Assembly (NCBI GenBank): GCA_963733105.1
Contig: CAVTCB010000007.1
Span: 165,874-229,873 of the forward strand
Source of the DNA: JAFAYN01 sp963733105
GTDB taxonomy: Bacteria > Gemmatimonadota > Gemmatimonadetes > Longimicrobiales > Longimicrobiaceae
Length of the DNA: 64,000 nt
Direction of reading: 5' to 3'
The notes under the pieces were generated by a model. It saw only the letters and a program-made list of their open reading frames with translations, had not been told where the DNA came from and searched no databases. This document shows positions 31,904 to 39,341 of the stretch, piece after piece. The position numbers and the translations under genes are program-made. The number at the start of each line of letters is the position of its first letter. Within the stretch, counting starts at the first letter, position 1.

Positions 31904-32769
31904 GCGGCCCGGTGCGGGTGGTGGTGGTGGACGACGAGGAGCTGGCCCGCGAGCGGCTGCGCCGGCTCCTGGAGCGCGAGCCCGACGTGGCGGTGGTGGC
32001 GGAGTGCGCCAACGGGAAGGAGGCGGTGCGGGAGGTGCTGGCGCGCCGCCCCGACGTGCTCTTCCTGGACGTGCAGATGCCGGGGCTGGACGGCTTCGGG
32101 GTGCTGCGGGCGCTGCGGGCCGAGGCGGACGCGGGGGGGACGGGGGCGGGGCCGCTCCCGCTGGTGGTGTTCGTGACCGCCTTCGACGAGCACGCCCTGC
32201 GCGCCTTCGACGTGCACGCGGTGGACTACGTGCTCAAGCCCATCGACCCCGACCGCTTCCGCGACGCGGTGGCCCGCGCGCGGGCGCGCCACGCGCAGGC
32301 CGACTCGGCACGGCGCCTGCGCGAGCTGCAGCGCCTGCTGGAGCACGTGGAGGCACCCGGCGCGCCCCGGGAGCCGGAGGAGGCCGCCGAGGCCACGCTC
32401 CAGCGCGCCGCCCCGCGGAGCGCCGACCGGCTCCTGGTGCGCTCGCAGGAGCGGCTGTTCTTCGTGCGCACCGCGGAGATCGACTGGATCGAGGCGGCGG
32501 GAAACTACGCCAAGCTGCACGTGGGCGGCCGGACGCACCTGATCCGCGAGACCATGGCGCGCCTGGAGGAGGGGCTGGACCCGGCGCGGTTCGCCCGCAT
32601 CCACCGCTCCACCATCGTGAACCTGGACCGGGTGCGCGAGATGGAGCCGTGGTTCTCCGGCGAGTACCTGGTGGTGATGGAGGACGGGACGCAGCTACGG
32701 ATGAGCCGCTGGTACCGCGAGCGGGTACTGGGCCGCTTCGGTACCCTTCCCGCGGAGGCCGGACCGTAG
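31900..32769 (+). CDS. LytTR-family response regulator
   Basis: The 289-residue protein has a receiver domain (acidic DD at residues 11-12, phospho-acceptor Asp57 in LFLDVQMPG, conserved lysine in VLKPI) and a C-terminal LytTR DNA-binding domain (IDWIEAAGNYAKLHV, ARIHRSTIVNLDRV). The GTG start overlaps the kinase stop by 4 bp. It is expected to bind direct repeats upstream of target genes; the targets are not evident here. Confidence 0.94.
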   Translation: MSGPVRVVVVDDEELARERLRRLLEREPDVAVVAECANGKEAVREVLARRPDVLFLDVQMPGLDGFGVLRALRAEADAGGTGAGPLPLVVFVTAFDEHALRAFDVHAVDYVLKPIDPDRFRDAVARARARHAQADSARRLRELQRLLEHVEAPGAPREPEEAAEATLQRAAPRSADRLLVRSQERLFFVRTAEIDWIEAAGNYAKLHVGGRTHLIRETMARLEEGLDPARFARIHRSTIVNLDRVREMEPWFSGEYLVVMEDGTQLRMSRWYRERVLGRFGTLPAEAGP

Positions 32770-32853
32770 CTGCGCTCCCGCCGGAACCTGCCGCCCCGCA
32801 CTCCGGTACTGGAGCGGCACCGTCGTCCCTGGACCCCAGCCCCTTTGCCGACA

Positions 32854-35028
32854 ATGATGCCGACGCGCCACCTCCTGATCACCCGCACCGGCGCCCTGCT
32901 CCTGGCGGCCTCGGCCGCCGGATGCGCCGCCGCGCCCGTCCCCGCGGCCACCGCTCCGGCCGCAGCCCCGACCGCGGCGGCTCCCGCCAACGCGCTCCTG
33001 GCCGAGTGGACCGGCCCCTACGGCGGCCTTCCCCCCTGGGACCGGGTGAGAGTCGCCGACTTCAGGCCGGCCCTGGAGGCGGCCATGGCCGAGAACCTGG
33101 CCGAGGTGGACCGGATCGCCGCGAGCCCCGAGGCGCCCACCTTCGAGAACACCATCGCGGCGCTGGAGCGCGCCGGGCGCGCCTACGAGCGGGTGAACAA
33201 CATGTACGGGGTGTGGAGCTCCAGCATGAACACCCCGGAGTTCCAGGCCGTGGCGCGCGAGATGGCGCCGAAGATATCCGCGTTCACCGACCGGATGCGG
33301 CAGAACGAGGCGCTCTTCCGCCGCATCCAGGCCGTGGACGCCGCGAAGGCGCGGCTGACGCCGGAGCAGCAGCGGCTGATCTGGTACTACAACGACCTGT
33401 TCGTGCGGGCGGGCGCGCGCCTGGACGCGCCGGGCAAGGCGCGGCTCTCCGCCATCAACCAGCAGCTCGCCGGGCTCTACACCGGCTTCAGCCAGAACGT
33501 GCTGGCGGACGAGAACGAGCAGACGCTGGTGCTCCGCAGCGAGGCCGAGCTGGCGGGGCTCCCGCAGTCGCTGCGCGACGCCGCCGCCGCGGAGGCCGCG
33601 TCCCGGCAGATGCCCGGCGCGTGGGTCGTCTCCAACACCCGCTCCTCCGTCGACCCGTTCCTCACCTACTCCGAGCGGCGCGACCTCCGCGAGAAGGCGT
33701 GGCGGATGTTCGTGAACCGAGGCGACAACCCCGGGGAGCGCGACAACAACGCCACCATCTCCGAGATCCTCCGGCTCCGCGCCGAGCGCGCCAAGCTGCT
33801 GGGGTACCCCACGCACGCGCACTGGCGGCTGGACGGCGCCATGGCGGGGACGCCGGAGCGCGCCATGGAGCTGATGGAGGCGGTGTGGACGCCCGCCGTG
33901 GCGCGCGCGCGCACCGAGGTGGCCGACATGCAGGCGCTCGCCCGCCGCGAGGGGGCGAGCTTCGCGATCGAGCCCTGGGACTACCGCTTCTACGCGGAGA
34001 AGGTGCGCAAGGAGCGCTACGACCTGGACCAGAACCAGGTGAAGCCGTACCTCCAGCTGGAGAAGCTGCGCGAGGGGATGTTCTGGGTGGCGGGAGAGGT
34101 GTTCGGGTTCCGCTTCGCCCCCGTGGAGAACGTCCCCGTGTTCCACCCGGACGTGCGGGTGTGGGAGGTGACGGACCGCGCCACCGGGCGCCACGTGGGG
34201 GTGTGGTACTTCGACCCCTACGCCCGCCCCGGGAAGCGCTCCGGCGCCTGGATGGCGGCGTACCGCCGCCAGGCCACCATGGACGGCCCGGTCACCACCC
34301 TCGTCTCCAACAACTCCAACTTCGTGAAGGGCCGCCCCGGCGAGCCGGTGCTCATCTCCTGGGACGACGCCACCACGCTGTTCCACGAGTTCGGGCACGC
34401 CATGCACGGCCTCTCCTCGGCCGTGACCTACCCGTCGCTTTCGGGGACGGCGGTGTCGCGCGACTTCGTGGAGTTCCCCTCGCAGCTCATGGAGCACTGG
34501 CTCGCCACGCCCGAGGTCCTGCAGCGCTTCGCGGTGCACTACCAGACCGGGGAGCCGATCCCGCAGGAGCTGGTGCAGCGCATCGCGCGCGCCTCCACCT
34601 TCAACCAGGGATTCGCCACGGTGGAGTACCTGTCGAGCGCGCTGGTGGACATGAAGCTGCACCTGGCGGGCGACCGGAAGGTCGACCCGGACGCCTTCGA
34701 GCGGGAGACGCTGGCGCAGCTCGGGATGCCGGCGGAGATCGTGATGCGCCACCGCACCCCGCAGTTCTCGCACGTGTTCGCCAGCGACGCCTACTCGGCG
34801 GGGTACTACAGCTACCTCTGGTCGGACGTGCTGACGGCGGACGCCGCGGAGGCGTTCACGCAGGCGGGCGGGTTCTACGACCCGGCGGTGGCGCAGCGGC
34901 TGCGCCGGCTCTTCTCGGTGGGGAACACGGTGGACCCGGCCGTGGCGTACCGTGCCTTCCGCGGGCGCGACCCGGGGATCGACGCGCTGATGCGGAAGCG
35001 CGGGTTCCCGGTTCCGGGGGCTCGCTGA
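32854..35028 (+). CDS. M3-family zinc metallopeptidase lipoprotein (Dcp-like)
   Basis: The 724-residue enzyme has a lipoprotein signal (LLLAASAAGC), a helical M3 domain and the zinc site HEFGHAMH at about residue 511, with a following Glu in FVEFPSQLMEHW as third ligand. The length and the late motifs FASDAYSAGYYSYLWSDVL match peptidyl-dipeptidase Dcp and oligopeptidase A. It should degrade short peptides in the periplasm. The ATG at 32854 is used; an upstream TTG in frame adds only three residues. Confidence 0.94.
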   Translation: MMPTRHLLITRTGALLLAASAAGCAAAPVPAATAPAAAPTAAAPANALLAEWTGPYGGLPPWDRVRVADFRPALEAAMAENLAEVDRIAASPEAPTFENTIAALERAGRAYERVNNMYGVWSSSMNTPEFQAVAREMAPKISAFTDRMRQNEALFRRIQAVDAAKARLTPEQQRLIWYYNDLFVRAGARLDAPGKARLSAINQQLAGLYTGFSQNVLADENEQTLVLRSEAELAGLPQSLRDAAAAEAASRQMPGAWVVSNTRSSVDPFLTYSERRDLREKAWRMFVNRGDNPGERDNNATISEILRLRAERAKLLGYPTHAHWRLDGAMAGTPERAMELMEAVWTPAVARARTEVADMQALARREGASFAIEPWDYRFYAEKVRKERYDLDQNQVKPYLQLEKLREGMFWVAGEVFGFRFAPVENVPVFHPDVRVWEVTDRATGRHVGVWYFDPYARPGKRSGAWMAAYRRQATMDGPVTTLVSNNSNFVKGRPGEPVLISWDDATTLFHEFGHAMHGLSSAVTYPSLSGTAVSRDFVEFPSQLMEHWLATPEVLQRFAVHYQTGEPIPQELVQRIARASTFNQGFATVEYLSSALVDMKLHLAGDRKVDPDAFERETLAQLGMPAEIVMRHRTPQFSHVFASDAYSAGYYSYLWSDVLTADAAEAFTQAGGFYDPAVAQRLRRLFSVGNTVDPAVAYRAFRGRDPGIDALMRKRGFPVPGAR

Positions 35029-35049
35029 TCGGGAGGAAGGGCGGGGTTC

Positions 35050-35175
35050 GGGCGTGCCCCCGCTGGCGCGGGGTCGGGCTGCGGCTCCGTAAAGCACGAT
35101 ACGACCGTGCTTAACGGAGTCGAGCCCCGGCAAACTGCGCCGGGTCTCGCCCCTTCGGGCTCGCATCCCTCACGC
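35050..35175 (+). repeat. Four-hairpin dispersed repeat, copy 4
   Basis: It starts 21 nt after the M3 peptidase stop. In the first hairpin one C is missing from the left arm and one G from the right, so the stem stays paired. The second stem is the AAGCACG/CGTGCTT version. The final AACTG is absent. Confidence 0.88.
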
Positions 35176-35203
35176 GGGTTATGCCGCGAAGGTGAGTGCA
35201 GGA

Positions 35204-35237
35204 AAAGCCCCCGGACGCATCCGCGTCCGGGGGCTTT
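35204..35237. terminator. Intrinsic terminator
   Basis: AAAGCCCCCGGACGC and GCGTCCGGGGGCTTT form a perfect 15-bp stem around ATCC. It separates the rightward M3 peptidase gene from the leftward secreted-protein gene and can serve both. Confidence 0.88.
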
Positions 35238-35254
35238 CCCTTTCCCGTCCTCTT

Positions 35255-35746
35255 CTACCGGAGAACCAGCCAGCCTACGGCGCCGAGCGCGGCTCCCAGG
35301 GCGCCCGCGCGCAGGGAGGCGGTGCGGCGGCGCTCGCGGACCCGGGCGGCGTAGGCGGCGCGGAAGGCCAGCGCGTACCGCGCGCCGCGCGCACGGATGC
35401 GCCCCTCCACGCCGGGCGGGAGGCGGATCTCCCCGCCCCCTCCCTGCGACGCGGCGATGGTGACGGTCCCCAGCCCGCCCACCGCGGCCACCCCGGCCGT
35501 GGGGTCGGGGCCGAACACCGCCTCCGGGCCGAACACGCCGGCCAGCACGCCGCCCGCCAGCCCCGCGGCGGCGTAGGCCCCGGCGCCCCGGCCCTCCGCC
35601 GCGGCCCGCCCGTCCCGCCTCCCGGCGGCCACCGAGGTGTCGGGCGGCGCCGGCTCCTGCGCGGCGGCCGCCGCGGGCGCGAGGAGGAGCGCGAGCGCGA
35701 GGATGGAGAGATTCAGTCCGGCAATCGTCCGCAGACGGTCAGTCAT
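35255..35746 (-). CDS. Secreted protein of unknown function
   Basis: The 163-residue product has a signal peptide (ILALALLLAPAAAAAQE), a small glycine/alanine-rich hydrophobic segment (AAAGLAGGVLAGVFG), the strand-rich IRLPPGVEGRIRARGARY and a short C-terminal hydrophobic helix. No family is recognised. It ends at the terminator shared with the M3 peptidase gene. Confidence 0.65.
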   Translation of the reverse strand: MTDRLRTIAGLNLSILALALLLAPAAAAAQEPAPPDTSVAAGRRDGRAAAEGRGAGAYAAAGLAGGVLAGVFGPEAVFGPDPTAGVAAVGGLGTVTIAASQGGGGEIRLPPGVEGRIRARGARYALAFRAAYAARVRERRRTASLRAGALGAALGAVGWLVLR

Positions 35747-35783
35747 GTGGATATCACGACGGCTCCTGCCCTTTGGCTCTGGC

Positions 35784-37133
35784 TCACGTCGCTCGGCGTT
35801 TCTCGGCCCTCTTCGAACTCAGCCTTTCACCCAGATCGGGGGGCGCGGTGAAGACGAAGCTCTTTCCCGCTTTCCTCTTGTATAGCAGACGGCGCCCCGC
35901 CAGGTCCAGCAGGTCGGTGCGCGCGGTACTGGTGGAGACGGCATGGCTGGTCTGGTGCGACTGCACTGTATATTGCCGTCCCGGATGTTTGAGAGCATGA
36001 CTCAGGAGCGCCAACTGCCGGTGGTTCAGATCGGCCGAACGCCTCAGAAGCGCCTGAACCTCGCGAATTTCCTGCATCTTCTTCCGAAGGTACTCCTTCA
36101 ACTCCTCGATCGCACGAGTGATCACGCCCAGCTGATAAAGAACGAAGTACGTCAAGTCGTTGTCGTCGGTCTCCGTGAACAGGAATGCGCGCCCATACTG
36201 GCTCGGAGCCTTTTTAAGAATCCGGGAGATGGATATGTACTCTGCCAGCCAGTAGCGATCGGACAGCATCGACCAGTAGAACAGGGCTCGCGCCGTTCTG
36301 CCGTTCCCATCGACGAATGGGTGATCGAACCCGAGCCAGAAGTGCAGAATGATCGCACGCAGCACGGGATGCATGAAGGGGCCATCGCTCGAACGTGAGT
36401 TCGCGAACTTGCACATCAGTTCCAAGCGCTCGGGAAGCTCTGCCACCAGGGGCGGCACGTGCAGAACATTCCCGTTGGCATCGCTCACTACAATGTTGTC
36501 TTCGTCAGTCCGGAAGCGCCCGGCTTCCTTCGGATCATCCAGTGTGCCTTCCGTCACGATGCGGTGCAGCTCGAATACCAGCTCGGGGGTTAGCTTCTCC
36601 ATCCGGTTCGCCTGTACGAACCGCATCGCGAAGAAGTTGTTCATTATCATCCGCTCGCTCCGGTCAATTGGCCGCCGTCCGGAGCGAATCATGTCTCGTG
36701 CGACTTCCGCAGTAGTCGAGGCTCCCTCCAGCTGACTGGACGTGATGGACTCCTCGATGAGAGAGTTGATGATGTAGCGGTCGCGCGTGGACGGGTTCGT
36801 GACTTCCTCCGCCAGCTGAATACCGCCGCTGGCGTTCTGGTCGATCTCGTGGAGAAACCGGAGTACCGGATCAGGAAGCATGTATTTGAAGTCTCGCCCT
36901 TTCTTGTCCTGCAAGGGTACGATCTTCAGGGCATGATTTCTGGCGAGCTTCACACCTGCCCACCATTCTTCGTGTGTCAGCCCGGCGGGTGGGTCACGAT
37001 GCCGAAGCTCATCCCAATGGAGGTACTTTCCTTCAGGGAGGGGGCCGATACCCATGATCTCAACTGCCTTGTCACCGAAGCTCACCCTTTTGACCAGCTC
37101 GGCCAGTGTTGGCGCTGGCATGGGGACTTTCAT
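35784..37133 (-). CDS. Fic-family protein with C-terminal winged helix
   Basis: The 449-residue protein has the Fic active-site motif HPFVDGNGRTAR (His271), which usually transfers AMP to a Ser, Thr or Tyr of a target protein. An N-terminal inhibitory helix motif SSQLEG (about residues 132-137) should hold it inactive. The last 80 residues (HRQLALLSHALKHPGRQYT, then SHAVSTSTARTDLLDLAG) look like a winged helix-turn-helix. Base composition is lower in G/C than its neighbours, suggesting transfer. A 31-bp palindrome sits at its promoter, so self-repression by the C-terminal domain is possible. Confidence 0.92.
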   Translation of the reverse strand: MKVPMPAPTLAELVKRVSFGDKAVEIMGIGPLPEGKYLHWDELRHRDPPAGLTHEEWWAGVKLARNHALKIVPLQDKKGRDFKYMLPDPVLRFLHEIDQNASGGIQLAEEVTNPSTRDRYIINSLIEESITSSQLEGASTTAEVARDMIRSGRRPIDRSERMIMNNFFAMRFVQANRMEKLTPELVFELHRIVTEGTLDDPKEAGRFRTDEDNIVVSDANGNVLHVPPLVAELPERLELMCKFANSRSSDGPFMHPVLRAIILHFWLGFDHPFVDGNGRTARALFYWSMLSDRYWLAEYISISRILKKAPSQYGRAFLFTETDDNDLTYFVLYQLGVITRAIEELKEYLRKKMQEIREVQALLRRSADLNHRQLALLSHALKHPGRQYTVQSHQTSHAVSTSTARTDLLDLAGRRLLYKRKAGKSFVFTAPPDLGERLSSKRAEKRRAT

Positions 37134-37167
37134 TATTCAACCCTCTCGATGATGATCTCCGATCAGC

Positions 37168-37198
37168 TTCCTGTTAATTTATCAGAAATTAACAGGAA
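37168..37198. promoter_or_regulatory. Large palindrome at the fic promoter
   Basis: TTCCTGTTAATTT and AAATTAACAGGAA form a perfect 13-5-13 inverted repeat in an AT-rich island. Leftward it overlaps a plausible promoter (TTGATT, 16 nt, TAAATT) and ends 35 bp before the fic ATG. It is likely an operator. Confidence 0.75.
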
Positions 37199-37249
37199 AT
37201 CAACAAAAGGGTGTGTTTCACCAGGCGCCCAGGCGCTCAAATCTCCTCT

Positions 37250-38506
37250 CTACCGCACCCCCGCCATGCTCACCGCCAGCAGGAGCACCATCTTCGTGGC
37301 GGGGAGCGCGCTCGGCGCGTGGGCCCACTCCGAGAGCGTGTGCTGGTTGCCGCCGAAGCCGCGACCGATGGCGATGGCCGGGATGCCGCGCACCACGGCC
37401 GCGTTGGCGTCCGTGGAGCCGGTGGCGACCGCCTCCGAGGGGAGTCCCAGGAAGCGGTGGACGTCCACCGCGGTGCGCACCAGCGGGTGCGCCAGCCGGT
37501 CGCGGAGCGACTCCTCCGTCCCCCCCGCGCGGTTGCGGGTCACCACCTCCCGGTCCCAGCGCACCCGCTCCCGCTCCGCCGCCCGCGCCACGCGGGCCGT
37601 GATCTCCGCGTCCAGCGAGTCCAGGAGCACCGGGTTCACGGAGCGCAGGTCCATGGTGAAGGACACCTCCTCCGGGATGGCGTTGAAGATCTTCCCCCCG
37701 TCCAGCATCCCCACGTTGTAGACGGCGCCGCCCCGCCCCTCGGGGACGCGGATCTCGTAGATGGAGCGCACCGCCTCGGCCAGGGCGCGCGCCGGGTGCG
37801 GCTTCCCCGCCGAGGTGTTGGTGTGCGACCCCTCGCCGAGGAAGCGGTAGCGCGTCCAGTAGATCCCCAGCGCCCCGTAGAACACCGCCCCCAGCCCCCC
37901 GTCCATCGCCACCACCGCCTCCGCAGCGCCGGGGTTCCGCTCCAGCCAGTAGTCCATCCCCCTGAGCCCCAGCTCCTCCTGCGCCGTGCCGACGAAGAGC
38001 AGGTCGCCGCGGGTGCTCACCTTCGCCGCGTTCAGCGCCCGCACCACGGCCAGCAGGTTCGCCAGGGAGGCCGAGTTGTCGAAGACGCCCGGCGCGCGCA
38101 GGGTGTCGCCCTGGCGCCGCACCCGGACGTCGGTGTCCAGCGGGTGCACCGTGTCCAGGTGCGCCGCGAAGGCCACCGTGGGGCCCCCGCCCGTCCCGCG
38201 GCGGCGCCCCGTGACGTTGCCGATGGAGTCCACCGTCACCTCCAGCCCCTCGCGCTGCATCTGCTCGCGCAGGTACGCCGCGCGCGCCTCCTCGTGCGTG
38301 GAGGTGCCGGGGATCTCGGTGATCCGGATCCACTCCTCCACCTGCCGGGTGAAGCCCGCCTCCAGGTGCCCCAGCGCGGCGCGCACCTCGGCGCGCCCGG
38401 CGGTCCGGGGCGTGAAGCGGGTGGGGCCCTGCTGCTGCTGCGCGGCGAGCGGCGGCGCCGCCAGGGCCAGGAGCGCGGGGAGGACGCGGAGGAAGGGGGT
38501 GCGCAT
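37250..38506 (-). CDS. Secreted M20-family metallopeptidase
   Basis: The 418-residue protein starts MRTPFLRVLPALLALAAPP with a signal peptide. The M20 di-zinc residues are visible: HLDTVHPLD (first His and catalytic Asp), the bridging Asp in GVFDNSASLAN, TAQEELGLRG (catalytic and ligand Glu) and a late His (GNQHTLSEW). A dimerisation lid lies in the middle. Such enzymes act as exported di- or tripeptidases or carboxypeptidases. The frame upstream of 38506 is low-complexity and was not used. Confidence 0.9.
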   Translation of the reverse strand: MRTPFLRVLPALLALAAPPLAAQQQQGPTRFTPRTAGRAEVRAALGHLEAGFTRQVEEWIRITEIPGTSTHEEARAAYLREQMQREGLEVTVDSIGNVTGRRRGTGGGPTVAFAAHLDTVHPLDTDVRVRRQGDTLRAPGVFDNSASLANLLAVVRALNAAKVSTRGDLLFVGTAQEELGLRGMDYWLERNPGAAEAVVAMDGGLGAVFYGALGIYWTRYRFLGEGSHTNTSAGKPHPARALAEAVRSIYEIRVPEGRGGAVYNVGMLDGGKIFNAIPEEVSFTMDLRSVNPVLLDSLDAEITARVARAAERERVRWDREVVTRNRAGGTEESLRDRLAHPLVRTAVDVHRFLGLPSEAVATGSTDANAAVVRGIPAIAIGRGFGGNQHTLSEWAHAPSALPATKMVLLLAVSMAGVR

Positions 38507-38673
38507 CGGGACCGGTGGCTGGGGATGGACGTGGCGGAGGACGCGGGGAAGGTGGAGGGCGGGGGCGCGGGGCCGCAAGGGCGGGAGCGCCTTCTCCCTT
38601 GCCGTGTCGCCGCGCGGGCGTTCTCTTCGGGGCGTCCGCCGCGGTCCGCATCCATCCGTCACAAGGAGTGCGC

Positions 38674-39072
38674 GTGAGCATCACCCACATCGGCGCCGTC
38701 CCCGTCCACGTCACCGACATGGAGCGGGCGGCGGACTACTACACCCGCGTCCTGGGGCTGCGCCTGGACAAGACCATCGCGCGCCCGGACGGCACGCCGT
38801 ACATGATGTGGATCGGCTTCCCGGAGGGGCGGGCCATCTTCATCCTGGTGGACGCCGCCGCGGTGGGGATGTCCGAACGGGTGGGCGGCTTCACGGGGAT
38901 CGTGCTGGACGTGGACGACGCGGAGCGCACCTTCGCCGAGCTGCAGGAGCGCGGCGCCACCTTCGCGCGCCCCCTGGTGCGCGGCGAGGACGCCTGGCGC
39001 GCGGTGGTGGCGGACCCGGACGGCAACGAGTTCCTCCTCTACCAGCCGGCCGACGAGAAGGACCGGCACTGA
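38674..39072 (+). CDS. Glyoxalase/VOC-superfamily protein
   Basis: The 132-residue single-domain protein shows two beta-alpha-beta-beta-beta units with VOC landmarks: HIGAVPVHVTDMERAADYYTR, a Glu in PEGRAIF and VADPDGNEFLLYQP at the end. VOC proteins bind a metal and act as lyases, dioxygenases or resistance proteins; the role here is open. The GTG start at 38674 has an AAGGAG ribosome site; a longer frame upstream is rejected. Confidence 0.88.
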   Translation: MSITHIGAVPVHVTDMERAADYYTRVLGLRLDKTIARPDGTPYMMWIGFPEGRAIFILVDAAAVGMSERVGGFTGIVLDVDDAERTFAELQERGATFARPLVRGEDAWRAVVADPDGNEFLLYQPADEKDRH

Positions 39073-39098
39073 GGGTTCAGGAGTTCAGGATGGGGTTC

Positions 39099-39233
39099 GG
39101 GCGTGCCCCCGGCTGGCGCCGGGGTCGGGCTGCGGCTCCGTAGGGAACGATACTACTGTTCCCAACGGAGTCGAGCCCCGCGCAAACTGCGCGCGGGTCT
39201 CGCCCCTTCGGGCTCGCATCCCTCACGCAACTG
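39099..39233 (+). repeat. Four-hairpin dispersed repeat, copy 5
   Basis: It starts 26 nt after the VOC gene stop. The first stem is CCCCGGC/GCCGGGG and the third is CCCGCGC/GCGCGGG, both altered on the two sides in a matching way. One pair of the second stem becomes a G-T wobble. Confidence 0.9.
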
Positions 39234-39341
39234 CTTTGCGTACACACAGTTTGCAGCTCGTGCTCCCCTCCTCCCGGCGGACCCCCTGCCGCCACCCCGG
39301 GTAATCCCAGCACCACGCGAAACCCTCCCGGGAGAAAGACC

